A DNA stretch of 64,000 nucleotides from an uncultured Lentisphaeraceae bacterium (GTDB lineage Bacteria; Verrucomicrobiota; Kiritimatiellia; RFP12; DVOR01): positions 1 to 64,000 of the forward strand of contig CASEMQ010000067.1 in the NCBI GenBank assembly GCA_949289005.1. The letters are read 5' to 3'. This document shows, piece by piece, positions 1 through 8,956 of the stretch. Every line of letters begins with the position of its first letter. Position 1 is the stretch's first letter. The position numbers and the translations under genes are program-made. The notes beneath the pieces were generated by a model. That model made no database searches, was not told the DNA's origin, and saw nothing but the letters and a program-made list of their open reading frames with translations.

Positions 1-2
1 AG

Positions 3-2204
3 GCCGCCCGCGAGGCCGCCGAGACGGCCCGCCAAGCCGCCGAAGATGCCCGCGAAGCGGTCATTGCGCTGGACGAGGACCGCTCGTTCGTGGCCGACGA
101 CCTGGCCTCCGCGAAGGCGCGTCAGGAAGGGCGGCGGCGGCAACGGGCGGCGCTCGAGGCGCAGCGTGAGGTGTTGGCGCGGCCGGCGCCCGGCGAGCGC
201 CCCGACGCGGGGCCGCGGCTGTTGGATCCCGCCGATCCCTTTGGGTTGGGTGAGGGCGCGGTGGTGGGGCCGCTCGCGGAGGCGGTGGAGGCGCCCGAGG
301 AATGCCGCCGTGCCGTAGAGGCCGTGTTGGCGCCATGGGCGCGCGCCTGGGTGGTGCGCACGCCGGAAGCCGCGCGGCACGTGTTGGAGGCGTTGCCCAC
401 GCTGTTCCCGGAGGAATCCATCCAGCTTCTGGTCGCCGAGGACGAGTGGCCGGCGCCGGAGGGGACGTTGGCGGCGCGCGTGCGGGCGAAGCCCGGCTTC
501 GAGAGCGTGCTGGCGCGGCTTTTGGGCGCATGGGCATGGGCGGACGACATGGCCTCCGCCCCGGCGGGGGTGGCCAGCGTGACGGCCGCGGGGGAGTTGC
601 TTTACGCCGAGGGCGGCGGCGCACGTTCGCCGGGCGCCCATTCCGACCCGTTGGCGCGCCGCTTGGCCTGCGAGGCGCTCGATGCGCAAATCGATGCCGT
701 GGCGCGCGACGAGTCGGCCGAAACCGCCGGGATGGAAACCTTGCAGACGCGGCTGGAAGCGCTCACCGCCAAACTGCGCGAGACGCAACGCACGATGGAA
801 AAGGCGCAGCGCGAGGCCAATCAGGCCGAAGGCGCGTTGGCCGTGGCCGAGCGCGACGCCAAGGCAGCCCGTGCCCGGCGCGACGAGCTGTCCGCCCGCG
901 CCACGGAGGCCGAGACGGACGCGGGGCGGGAGGATGCGGATTGCGCCGAGGCTCGGCTGGGGCTCGAAGGGCTCGCCGCCGAGCGTGAGCGGCAGACCGC
1001 GGCGGCGGAAGCCGCGACCGCCGCCATGCCCGAGCGCGAGCGCGCCGTGGACGCCGCCTCCGCGCGGTTGAGCGAGGCGCGGTTCCGCATGGCCGGCTTC
1101 GCGCAGCGGCGGGAGATGGCCTTGGCGCGGCGGCGGGAACGCGAGGCGCGGCTGACCGAGTTGCGGGGCACCATTGCCCAGCGCGATGCCTCCGCACAGG
1201 CGTGTTACGCCAACATCGAGCGATTGGAGCGCGAAAGCGCGCGGATTGTGGACGCGTTGGAGGGGATGGCCTCGGAGACGTTGGGGTTGCAAGGAAAGGT
1301 GGAGAAGGCCCGGGCGGATCGGTTGGAACTGACGGCGTTGCGCGAGCGGCTGGAGGCGGCGTCGGCGGGGGCGCGGCAGACTTTGCAGGCGGCGCAGGAG
1401 GCCAAGGCCAAAGCCGAGGTGGCGATGGCCGAGGCGCGCACGCGGCATCGGGCGTTGGAGGAGCGGTTGGAGCGCGAGTATGGCGTGCGGCCCGGCACGT
1501 TGGCGGGGGAGCCGTGCGCGACCTGGCCGGAGGGCGAGGCGCCCGGGGACGACGATTTGGAGGCGCGGATGGCGGCCATCCGCGAGGAGTTGGCGCGCAT
1601 CGGCCCTGTGAACCTGCTGGCCATCGAGGAACACCGGGCGCTGGAGGAACGCCACGCCTTCCACCAGGCGCAAGCCGACGACCTGACGCGTTCGCGCGAG
1701 ACGCTCCTGAACCTGATCCGCACCATCAACGAGACCTCCGGGCGGATGTTCCGCGAGACTTTTGCGCAGGCCGACGCGAACTTCCGCGCGATGTTCACGC
1801 GCCTCTTCAACGGCGGGGAGGCGCGCCTGGTGCTGTTGGAGAACGCGGAGGACCCGCTGGAGTGCGGCATCGACATCATCGCGCGCCCGCCCGGCAAGCG
1901 CCCGCAGACCATCAGCCTGCTCTCGGGTGGCGAGCGCACCATGACCGCCGTGGCATTGCTTTTCGCCATCTTCCTCATCAAGCCCGCCCCCTTCTGCCTG
2001 CTTGACGAGCTGGACGCGGCGCTGGACGACAGCAACATCGGCCGTTTCGTCGATGCGCTCAAAGACTTCCTGACGCATTCGCAGTTTCTTATCATCACGC
2101 ACAACCAGCACACCATCGCGGGCTCCGACATCGTCTACGGCGTCACAATGCCCGAGAAAGGTGTCTCAAAAACCCTCTCCATGCGCTTTTCGCGCCAAGC
2201 CTAG
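3..2204 (+). CDS. smc: Chromosome segregation protein SMC, C-terminal part (5' truncated by window edge)
   Basis: The frame is open to the window edge, so the N-terminal ATPase half lies upstream; about 733 residues are visible against roughly 1150-1200 for a full SMC. In order there is coiled coil, a hinge-like globular region (about residues 70-210, rich in Gly/Pro and hydrophobics), a long Glu/Arg/Ala coiled coil, then the C-terminal ATPase head. The head carries the ABC signature LLSGGERTMTAVALLFA (about residue 638 on) and a Walker B FCLLDELDAALDD (about 664-676). SMC dimerises at the hinge and, with ScpA/ScpB, compacts and segregates replicated DNA. The HAD-like gene starts 9 bp after the TAG stop behind a GGAG Shine-Dalgarno, so they are probably co-transcribed. 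Confidence 0.95.
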   Translation, partial: AAREAAETARQAAEDAREAVIALDEDRSFVADDLASAKARQEGRRRQRAALEAQREVLARPAPGERPDAGPRLLDPADPFGLGEGAVVGPLAEAVEAPEECRRAVEAVLAPWARAWVVRTPEAARHVLEALPTLFPEESIQLLVAEDEWPAPEGTLAARVRAKPGFESVLARLLGAWAWADDMASAPAGVASVTAAGELLYAEGGGARSPGAHSDPLARRLACEALDAQIDAVARDESAETAGMETLQTRLEALTAKLRETQRTMEKAQREANQAEGALAVAERDAKAARARRDELSARATEAETDAGREDADCAEARLGLEGLAAERERQTAAAEAATAAMPERERAVDAASARLSEARFRMAGFAQRREMALARRREREARLTELRGTIAQRDASAQACYANIERLERESARIVDALEGMASETLGLQGKVEKARADRLELTALRERLEAASAGARQTLQAAQEAKAKAEVAMAEARTRHRALEERLEREYGVRPGTLAGEPCATWPEGEAPGDDDLEARMAAIREELARIGPVNLLAIEEHRALEERHAFHQAQADDLTRSRETLLNLIRTINETSGRMFRETFAQADANFRAMFTRLFNGGEARLVLLENAEDPLECGIDIIARPPGKRPQTISLLSGGERTMTAVALLFAIFLIKPAPFCLLDELDAALDDSNIGRFVDALKDFLTHSQFLIITHNQHTIAGSDIVYGVTMPEKGVSKTLSMRFSRQA

Positions 2205-2213
2205 GAGCCAGAC

Positions 2214-2858
2214 ATGCCCGCATTGATCGTTGAGTTCGACCCGCTTTTCCTGGGAGGCTTCGCCCTCCCCGCCGAGGTTCTCTCCGAACGGCTCATCAAA
2301 TATGGCATCGCCGACAACGACCCCTATCGTTTCGCCCGGCGCGTCTACGACCGGCCCGTCGGCACGGCGTTGGCGGAGCTGCTGCCGGCGAGCGTGGACA
2401 TCGCGCACGTGGAGCGCCGCCTGGCCGCCACCTACACGGCCATGCTCCAGCAGAATGCCCAGCAGAACATCGCGCCCATCCGCGCCTTCTTCCGCCCGTT
2501 GGCCCGCCGGGGCGTTCGCCCGGCGCTCATCACCCGTCTGCGCCAGCCCGTGGTCAACGAATTGCTCGACGGGCTCCCCTGCGAGCCCTTGGCCGTCTTG
2601 GATCCCGCGCCGTTGGCCGTGGGGCTCACCACCGAAACGTTGCAGGCGGCGTTGGTGGGGTTGGGGCTTCCCGTGCGCCAGTGTTTCGGCCTGGTGGCCT
2701 GCGGGGCCAGCATTCGCGCCGCCATCCGCGTGGGGTTGCGCGCCGCCGCCGTGCCCGACCCGATGACGACCTTCGAGGGATGCATCGGGGCGGACTTCGT
2801 GGCAGACGGCCTCTCCCGCCATCTGATCACCGCCTTGCGCGACCGCCTGAAAGCCTGA
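2214..2858 (+). CDS. HAD-like fold protein with degenerate catalytic motifs
   Basis: This 214-residue protein has the layout of a small HAD phosphatase, but the motifs are eroded. The N-terminal strand reads LIVEFDPLFLGGF, so only the first Asp of the usual DxDGT is kept. A motif-II-like segment PALITRLRQ follows near residue 100, and a C-terminal GLVACGASIRAAIRVGL occupies the place of the GDSxxD motif IV with its acidic residues missing. No motif III Lys is apparent. It sits between smc and a CNNM gene with 9- and 19-bp gaps, suggesting one operon. I infer a phosphatase-derived protein that may no longer hydrolyse phosphate; binding or scaffolding is possible. The family assignment rests on motif pattern only. 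Confidence 0.5.
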   Translation: MPALIVEFDPLFLGGFALPAEVLSERLIKYGIADNDPYRFARRVYDRPVGTALAELLPASVDIAHVERRLAATYTAMLQQNAQQNIAPIRAFFRPLARRGVRPALITRLRQPVVNELLDGLPCEPLAVLDPAPLAVGLTTETLQAALVGLGLPVRQCFGLVACGASIRAAIRVGLRAAAVPDPMTTFEGCIGADFVADGLSRHLITALRDRLKA

Positions 2859-2877
2859 CGCCAAGGAGCTTTCACGG

Positions 2878-4176
2878 ATGGGTGCGCTCACCTTCCTCGC
2901 CTTCGCGGTCGCCTTCGTGGCGCTCTTGGCGCTTTCGGCCTTCTTCTCGGGCTGCGAGACGGCGATGCTGTCGCTTTCGCCCCTGCAGATCCAACGCATC
3001 CGCGACCGCAACCCGCGCTTGGGCGACCGGCTCTCCGCCCTGCTTGCGCAGCCGGATCTCCTGCTCTCCACGCTGCTCATCGGCAACACCTTCGTGAACG
3101 CCGCGCTCGCCAGCGTGGGCTTTGCCTTTGTGGTGCGGGGTGGCTGGGTGCCGGAGGGAGCCGCGGAGGCCGTCTCCATCGCGGCCGTCACGCTCCTGGT
3201 GTTGCTCTTCGGCGAGATCAGCCCCAAGCAATTCGCCATCCGCCACGCGGAGGCGTTGGCACCGGCGTTGGTGCGCGCGCTCGACGTCTTCATCCCCCTG
3301 CTCCGGCCGCTCTCGTGGTGCCTGGGCAAACTGCTGCGGCCCTTCCGCCAGACGCTGACGCCCGAGCGCCGCGCCGTCTCCGACCAGGAACTCGTGAGCG
3401 TGGTGAACCTGGGCGAGGAGCACGGTGCCTTCGACCACGCGGAGGGCGACATGGTGCGCGGCATCCTGCGCCTCTCCGGGCTCACGGCCTCGGACATCAT
3501 GACCCCGCGCGTGGACCTCGTGGGGCTCGACCTGGAGGACCCGCCGGAGACCAACCTGCGCCTCCTGCGCGCGGCACCCTTCCCCTGGCTCCCGCTCTGG
3601 AAGGGCGGGCCGGACGCCTTTGTGGACTTCGTGAACGTCTCGGCCTGCCTGCTCGACCCGGCGCACGACATCGAGGCCGCCCGCCTCCGCCGCACCGTGG
3701 CCGTGCCCGAAAACATCGGCCTGGACGACCTGCTCATCCTCCTCTACCGCCGGCGCCTGCCGCTGGTGTTGGTGACCGATGAGTACGGCGGCACCGCGGG
3801 CGTCGTCTCCCGCGGCGACATCCTCGCGCTCATCGCCCTTGACACCGGCGAGGGCGACAGCGGCCACCTCGCCATCCGCGCCAACGGCCCCAACTGCTGG
3901 ATCCTCGCCGGGGACGCCGCGCTCGACACCGTCAACTTCACCCTCGGCACCCACCTGCGCGCCGAGGATGCCGATCGCATCAGCGGCTGGGCCATGTGCC
4001 ACGCCGGCCACATCCCCAAGGTCGGCGAAACCATCGTGGCCGATGGTTACCGCGTGACCGTCCAGAAGATGCGCCAACACCAAATCCTTTCCGTCATGCT
4101 GGAAGATCTTGACCCCGAATCCCGCGAGCGCGACCTGCCCCACGCGGTCACCCCCCACACGGAGGAGCGCCCATGA
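2878..4176 (+). CDS. CNNM/CorC-HlyC family membrane protein, paralogue 1
   Basis: The protein has 432 residues. An N-terminal DUF21/CNNM membrane domain (about residues 1-150) has several hydrophobic helices and the typical small/acidic motif FFSGCETAMLSLS. A CBS pair follows (about 190-330, including IMTPRVD and LVLVTDEYGGTAGVVSRGDIL), then a C-terminal CorC_HlyC domain. The family (YfjD, CorC, eukaryotic CNNM) is linked to Mg/Co efflux or divalent-metal homeostasis, with the CBS domains sensing adenine nucleotides. Its stop overlaps the next gene's start as ATGA, so both are translated from one message. The specific ion cannot be told from sequence. Confidence 0.88.
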   Translation: MGALTFLAFAVAFVALLALSAFFSGCETAMLSLSPLQIQRIRDRNPRLGDRLSALLAQPDLLLSTLLIGNTFVNAALASVGFAFVVRGGWVPEGAAEAVSIAAVTLLVLLFGEISPKQFAIRHAEALAPALVRALDVFIPLLRPLSWCLGKLLRPFRQTLTPERRAVSDQELVSVVNLGEEHGAFDHAEGDMVRGILRLSGLTASDIMTPRVDLVGLDLEDPPETNLRLLRAAPFPWLPLWKGGPDAFVDFVNVSACLLDPAHDIEAARLRRTVAVPENIGLDDLLILLYRRRLPLVLVTDEYGGTAGVVSRGDILALIALDTGEGDSGHLAIRANGPNCWILAGDAALDTVNFTLGTHLRAEDADRISGWAMCHAGHIPKVGETIVADGYRVTVQKMRQHQILSVMLEDLDPESRERDLPHAVTPHTEERP

Positions 4177-5201
4177 GCCTGGCTCTCGAGCTCAAACTCG
4201 CCTTGATCGTCCTCTTCTTCCTGGGCAGTTGGTTCTTCTCGGGATTCGAGAGCGGGATGGTCTCCATCAACCGCCACCGCCTGGTCTACCTGGTCCGCCA
4301 CGGCGATGGGCCCGCCCGCCGCATCGCGGCCGTCCTGCGCGACACGCACCGCATGCTCGCCACCACCTTGGTGGGCAACAACATCTGCAACGTCACCCTC
4401 TCGACCCTCGCCGCCGCGCTCGCCGTCTCCGCCGCGCAAACCGTCGGCCTGGATGGGCCCCTGGCGCAGTCCCTCGCCACGCTGGCGGTGGCCACGCTCC
4501 TGCTCATCATCGGCGAATACCTCCCGAAACTCTGGTTCACGGCCCGCCCCATCGAACGTTGCCGCCCGCTCATCCCCATCTTCCTGGCCATCCGCGCCCT
4601 GCTCTACCCGTTGGCGTCCCTCTGTATGTTTTTGACGCGCATCGTCACCGCGCACGACGGCGCGAAGCGCTCCCCTTTCGTCTCCCGCGAATCCCTCGCC
4701 TTCCTTATGCGCGACTCCGAGGCCCACGGCCAAATCTCCGCCTTCGAGCGCGCCATGGTCGGCCGTGTGTTGGAACTGCAGCTCCGCCGCGCCGCGCAAA
4801 TCATGACCCCGCTCGACCGGCTGGCACGCGTCTACGAGAGCGATGGCCTGCCCACCGTCCTGCGCGTCTTCCGCCAGACCCGCCACCGCATCCTGCCGCT
4901 CTTTTCCGACGACGGCGCCCACTGCCTGGGGCTGATCCATCTCTTCGACCTGCTCCGCGCCCGCGCCAAGACGCCCGTGCCCTTCGACCTCCGCCGCACG
5001 CCCGTCACCGTCCGCGGCGACCTCCCCGCCGACGAACTGCTCCCCTATATGCGTGCCCGCCACACCAAGGCCGTCATCGTCACCGACGGCAAGCGCCCCA
5101 TCGGCCTCGTCACCCAGGAAGACATCCTCTCCGCCATCCTCGACGACTCCGTCCTCAACGCCTCCACCACCCGTGTCCGCAAACGTCGCGCCGCGCATTG
5201 A
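4173..5201 (+). CDS. CNNM/CorC-HlyC family membrane protein, paralogue 2
   Basis: The protein has 342 residues and the same order as its upstream neighbour: DUF21 membrane domain (FFSGFESGMVSINRH near residue 20, then hydrophobic helices to about 150) and a CBS pair (QIMTPLDRLARV at about 210; KAVIVTDGKRPIGLVTQED near the end). It ends after the second CBS domain, so the C-terminal CorC_HlyC domain of paralogue 1 is absent. Translation is coupled by the ATGA overlap. Tandem CNNM pairs suggest a hetero-oligomeric transporter or regulator, which is inference. The tail is basic (VRKRRAAH). Confidence 0.85.
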   Translation: MSLALELKLALIVLFFLGSWFFSGFESGMVSINRHRLVYLVRHGDGPARRIAAVLRDTHRMLATTLVGNNICNVTLSTLAAALAVSAAQTVGLDGPLAQSLATLAVATLLLIIGEYLPKLWFTARPIERCRPLIPIFLAIRALLYPLASLCMFLTRIVTAHDGAKRSPFVSRESLAFLMRDSEAHGQISAFERAMVGRVLELQLRRAAQIMTPLDRLARVYESDGLPTVLRVFRQTRHRILPLFSDDGAHCLGLIHLFDLLRARAKTPVPFDLRRTPVTVRGDLPADELLPYMRARHTKAVIVTDGKRPIGLVTQEDILSAILDDSVLNASTTRVRKRRAAH

Positions 5202-5287
5202 ACGCGCGCCCGCCAGGCGGGAGGGGCGTGTCGTGCGCGAAAGCGCGCGGGCGAGCCGCCTTTTTCGCGGGGTCGCGGAAAAAACAC

Positions 5288-5316
5288 TTGCAAAGCACGG
5301 CGAGAGGTGCTATTGC
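5288..5316 (+). promoter_or_regulatory. Probable topA promoter, extended -10
   Basis: TTGCAA (5288-5293), 17 bp, then TATTGC (5311-5316) preceded by TGC, the extended -10 pattern recurring in this window. The predicted start of transcription is about 5323, giving a roughly 22-base leader that contains GGAAAGG before the ATG. The preceding stretch 5202-5287 holds short GC-rich hairpins (for example GCGC-GAAA-GCGC at 5235-5246) and a T-run at 5261-5265 that may terminate the CNNM operon; no gene was seen in it. Confidence 0.5.
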
Positions 5317-5344
5317 TTATGGGCGTTCCGGAAAGGATTTTGAG

Positions 5345-7801
5345 ATGGCTGGCAAACAGAAGCGTGCGCTTATCATTGTGGAATCGCCGAGCAAGGCGAA
5401 GAAAATCGCGACGTACGTGGGGCCCGGCGCCACCGTGATGGCATCGGTGGGGCATATCCGCGACCTGCCGACCTATCGGCTGGGGGTCGACGTGGCGCAC
5501 GGCTTCGCCCCGCATTACGAAATCCCCAAGGACAAAAACAAAGTGGTGGAGGATTTGCGCAAAGCCACCGCCAAGGCCGAGACGGTCTATCTGGCGAGCG
5601 ACCCCGACCGCGAGGGCGAAAGCATCGCCTGGCACCTGCACGAGGTGCTCAAAGACGTCCCCGGCACGCGCACCTTCCGCCGCGTACGCTACAACGAGGT
5701 GACCAAGGGCGCGGTGCTCAACGCGCTGGCGAACCCCACGGACATCGACCAAAACCTTGTGAACGCGCAGCAGGCGCGGCGCATCGAGGATCGCCTCTCG
5801 GGCTTCAAGATTTCCAAGCTGATTTCCAACGAGGTGCGCGGGGCGCGCAGCGCGGGGCGCGTGCAATCGGTGGCGTTGCGGCTGATCGTCGACCGCGAAC
5901 GCGCCGTCCGCGCCTTCCGCCCCACCCCGTTCTGGCTGTTGGGCGCCAAGATGGAGAAAAACAACATCGCCTTCATCGCGCGCTTGGCGACGGTGGACGG
6001 CGTGGCGCCCAAGTTCACGGCCATCGACAAGGAAATCCAAGGCATCGCCGACGAGGCCACCGCCAAGGCCTATCACGACGACCTCTCCACGCGCAACGCC
6101 ACGGTGGTGGGCGTGGATCGCCGCACGGTGACGCGCCGCCCGCAGCCCCCCTTCATCACCTCCACCCTCCAGCAGGCCGCCGCCACGCGACTGGGCTTCT
6201 CGCCCGACCAGACCATGCGCCTGGCACAAGCCCTCTACGAAGAGGGGCACATCACCTATATGCGCACCGACGGCTACACCGTCAGCGCCTCCATCCGCGG
6301 CGCCGTCGAGGCCGAGATCGCCAAACTCTTCGGCCGCGAGTGCGTCCCCGCCAGCCCCAACTTCTACGGCAACAAGGTCAAGAACGCCCAGGAGGCCCAC
6401 GAGCCCATCCGCCCCACCGACGTCACCAAACCCGAGATTGAGGGGCTGGAGCCCGCCCAGGCGAAACTCTACGACCTGATCTGGCGCCGGTTCGTGGCCA
6501 GCCAGATGGCCTCCGCCAAACTCGAGCGCGTCACCGTCACCTTCGCGCCCACCACTCCGCCGCCCACCAAGCACGAATACCGCCTGACGGCCTCCGCGCA
6601 ACAGGTCGTCTTCAAGGGCTTCCTCAACGTCTGGGACATGGGCAAGGAACTCGCGCAGGAAGGCGACGCCGTGCGCCTCCCCATCTTCGGCGTCGGCGAC
6701 CGCGTGGAGTGCCTGGAGTGGTTCACCGAGGGCAAGGAGACGCAGCCCCCCGCGCGCTACAACGAGGCCTCGCTCGTCAAGGCGATGGAAGAAAACGGCA
6801 TCGGCCGCCCCTCCACCTACGCCGCCACCATCCGCACCCTCTTGGCGCGCGACTACGTCAAGAGCGACCGCCGCCACGTCCTCACCCCCACCGACATGGG
6901 CATCGCCGCCACCGATTATCTCCTCGGCCAAATGCCCGACTTCGTGAACGTCGGCTTCACCGCCCAGATGGAAGACGCCCTCGACAAGGTGGCAGACGGC
7001 TCGTTGGATTGGGAGCGCGAGGTCGCCGACTTCTACGCCAAGCTCACCGAGTGGCTCACCGCCGACCCCGCGCGCGTCAAGGCCATCCTTGACCTCCTCG
7101 GGAAAATCCGCGACTGGCGCGAACCCACGCTCGGCAAAACCGGCAAAGTCTCCTGGGACGACCGCGCCTTCCACGATGAGATGACCGCCGCCGTCGCCAA
7201 GGGCGAGCCCCTCACCAAAGCCCAGCTCGCCACCCTCACGCGCATGGCCATCGCCTACCGCGACCAACTCCCCGGCCTCGAGTCCGTCGTCGGCCCCCTG
7301 CCACAGACCGTCGACAAATCCGAGATCGAAGGCCTCCTCGCCGCGCTCGACGGGCGCGCGCTCAACGCGTGGGAACAAAAGTTCACCACCTCCATCCGCG
7401 AGCAATTCCAACGCAAAGGCGACCTCTCGCCCAAGCAAGTCGCCCTTCTGCGGCGCATCGCCAAGCCCGAGGAAGACGCCGGGCGCCCCGACAACGAAGC
7501 CCCCGCCCGCGAGCTCCTCGCCGCCCTGACCCACGTGCAGGACTGGAACGAGCCCGTCACCCGCGACAAGCGCACCTACGACGACCGCGCCTTCATCGAC
7601 AGCCTGACCAAACAGCTCGACGACCGCCACTTTCTCACCGAGCGGCAGTTCGACGCGCTCAAACGCCTCGTGCGCGGCTACCAGGCGCAAATCCCCGACT
7701 ACGTGGACCTCGCCGCAAAACACGGCATCAAGCCCCCTACCCCGCGCCGCCGCGCCGCCGCCCCCAAGGCCAAGGCTCCCCGTGCCGCCAAGAAAGCGTG
7801 A
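5345..7801 (+). CDS. topA: DNA topoisomerase I with non-standard C-terminus
   Basis: The start is the ATG after GGAAAGGATTTTGAG; the frame is open further upstream but that part has no similarity. The 818 residues carry the Toprim domain (ALIIVESPSKAKKIATYVG; SDPDREGESIAWHL), SAGRVQSVALRLIVDRE, the catalytic-Tyr motif ITYMRTDGYT, QEAHEPIRPTD and ENGIGRPSTYA. It relaxes negative supercoils by cutting one strand through a 5'-phosphotyrosine. After about residue 580 the usual Cys4 zinc ribbons are missing. Instead there are three related helical segments (two with the pattern xxWxEPxxxxxxxYDDRAF) and a Lys/Ala-rich tail (KAKAPRAAKKA) like a histone H1 tail, probably for DNA binding. The thioesterase gene starts 5 bp downstream. 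Confidence 0.95.
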   Translation: MAGKQKRALIIVESPSKAKKIATYVGPGATVMASVGHIRDLPTYRLGVDVAHGFAPHYEIPKDKNKVVEDLRKATAKAETVYLASDPDREGESIAWHLHEVLKDVPGTRTFRRVRYNEVTKGAVLNALANPTDIDQNLVNAQQARRIEDRLSGFKISKLISNEVRGARSAGRVQSVALRLIVDRERAVRAFRPTPFWLLGAKMEKNNIAFIARLATVDGVAPKFTAIDKEIQGIADEATAKAYHDDLSTRNATVVGVDRRTVTRRPQPPFITSTLQQAAATRLGFSPDQTMRLAQALYEEGHITYMRTDGYTVSASIRGAVEAEIAKLFGRECVPASPNFYGNKVKNAQEAHEPIRPTDVTKPEIEGLEPAQAKLYDLIWRRFVASQMASAKLERVTVTFAPTTPPPTKHEYRLTASAQQVVFKGFLNVWDMGKELAQEGDAVRLPIFGVGDRVECLEWFTEGKETQPPARYNEASLVKAMEENGIGRPSTYAATIRTLLARDYVKSDRRHVLTPTDMGIAATDYLLGQMPDFVNVGFTAQMEDALDKVADGSLDWEREVADFYAKLTEWLTADPARVKAILDLLGKIRDWREPTLGKTGKVSWDDRAFHDEMTAAVAKGEPLTKAQLATLTRMAIAYRDQLPGLESVVGPLPQTVDKSEIEGLLAALDGRALNAWEQKFTTSIREQFQRKGDLSPKQVALLRRIAKPEEDAGRPDNEAPARELLAALTHVQDWNEPVTRDKRTYDDRAFIDSLTKQLDDRHFLTERQFDALKRLVRGYQAQIPDYVDLAAKHGIKPPTPRRRAAAPKAKAPRAAKKA

Positions 7802-7806
7802 CCGCC

Positions 7807-8211
7807 ATGCTCCCCTTCACCTACGTCCACCACGTGCGCGTGCGCTACGCCGAGACCGACCAGATGGGCGTCTGCTGGCACGGCAACTACCTGCTCTACC
7901 TCGAGGAAGCGCGCGGCGAGGCCCTCCGCGCCGCCGGTTGCGGTTCCTATGCCGACATCGAGGCCGCCGGCGTGATGTGCCCCATCGTCAACGTCAACCT
8001 CACCTACCACCTCCCCGCCCGCTACGACGAGGACCTGGCCATCCACGTGACCGTCGCCGAGCCCCCGCGCGCCACCATCCGCTTCCACTACCGTATCCTC
8101 AACCCCGCCGGGCAACTGGTGCTCGAGGGCAGCACGGACTTGGCCTTCGTGGACAAGGCCACCCACCGCCCCTGCCGCCCGCCCCAGCCCATGCGCGCCA
8201 TCTTCCGCTGA
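7807..8211 (+). CDS. YbgC-type acyl-CoA thioesterase (4HBT hotdog fold)
   Basis: The protein has 134 residues, a single hotdog domain. Near the N-terminus it has RYAETDQMGVCWHGNY followed by LLYLEEARGEAL, the 4HBT signature with catalytic Asp and the conserved HxNY. Family members hydrolyse short- or medium-chain acyl-CoA thioesters; YbgC in proteobacteria accompanies the Tol-Pal genes, which are not seen here. It begins 5 bp after topA and ends one base before the YggS-type gene, so topA-thioesterase-yggS looks like one operon. Substrate cannot be inferred. Confidence 0.88.
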   Translation: MLPFTYVHHVRVRYAETDQMGVCWHGNYLLYLEEARGEALRAAGCGSYADIEAAGVMCPIVNVNLTYHLPARYDEDLAIHVTVAEPPRATIRFHYRILNPAGQLVLEGSTDLAFVDKATHRPCRPPQPMRAIFR

Positions 8212-8212
8212 C

Positions 8213-8947
8213 ATGAACGATCTCATCCCCCCCTACGAGGCCGTCCTCGCCCGCATCGCCGCCGCCGCCCAACGCGCCGGCCGCCGCCCCGAGGCCATCC
8301 GCCTCGTCGCCGTCTCCAAGACCCACGGCCCCGACGTCGTCCGCGACGCCGTGGACGCCGGCATGACCCTCTTCGGCGAGAACAAGGTGCAAGAAGCCGC
8401 CTGGAAGATTCCCCTCTCCCCCGCCGCCGCCCACTGGCACCTCATCGGCCACCTCCAGAGCAACAAGGCCAAACAGGCCGTCCGCCTCTTCGAGGCCATC
8501 CACTCCGTGGACAGCGCCCACCTGGCCGACACCCTCGAGGCCGCCGCCCGCCAGGCCGGCACCCGCCCCGAAATCTACCTCGAGGTCAACGTCTCTGGCG
8601 AGCCCTCCAAATACGGCCTCACCCCCGAGGCGCTCCCCGGCGTCATCGAACACATCCTCGCCAACACCCACATCCTCACCCTCACCGGTCTCATGACCAT
8701 GGCTCCCTTCGACCCCGAGCCCGAGCACGCCCGCCCCCACTTCGCGCGCCTCCGTGCCCTTCGCGACGACATGGAAGCCCGCTTCGGCATCGGCCTGCCC
8801 CACCTCTCGATGGGAATGACCTGCGACTTCGAGGTCGCCGTCGAGGAAGGCGCCACCGACGTCCGCATCGGCACCGCCCTCTTCGGCGCTCGCCCCAAAA
8901 TCACCCGCCCCGCACCAAGCCCCGACACCACCTCAGGCGCCTTCTGA
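8213..8947 (+). CDS. yggS: YggS/PLPBP family PLP-binding protein
   Basis: The protein has 244 residues, full length for the family. Motifs are [14 protein letters not shown] (PLP-Lys in VSK), [23 protein letters not shown], and [23 protein letters not shown]-type residues near the end, forming the PLP phosphate cup of a single TIM barrel. The family has no known catalysis; it buffers PLP and affects amino-acid and vitamin B6 homeostasis. It starts one base after the thioesterase stop and ends next to the structured element at 8957-9170, convergent with the phosphodiesterase gene. Confidence 0.93.
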   Translation: MNDLIPPYEAVLARIAAAAQRAGRRPEAIRLVAVSKTHGPDVVRDAVDAGMTLFGENKVQEAAWKIPLSPAAAHWHLIGHLQSNKAKQAVRLFEAIHSVDSAHLADTLEAAARQAGTRPEIYLEVNVSGEPSKYGLTPEALPGVIEHILANTHILTLTGLMTMAPFDPEPEHARPHFARLRALRDDMEARFGIGLPHLSMGMTCDFEVAVEEGATDVRIGTALFGARPKITRPAPSPDTTSGAF

Positions 8948-8956
8948 CGCGTCTTT

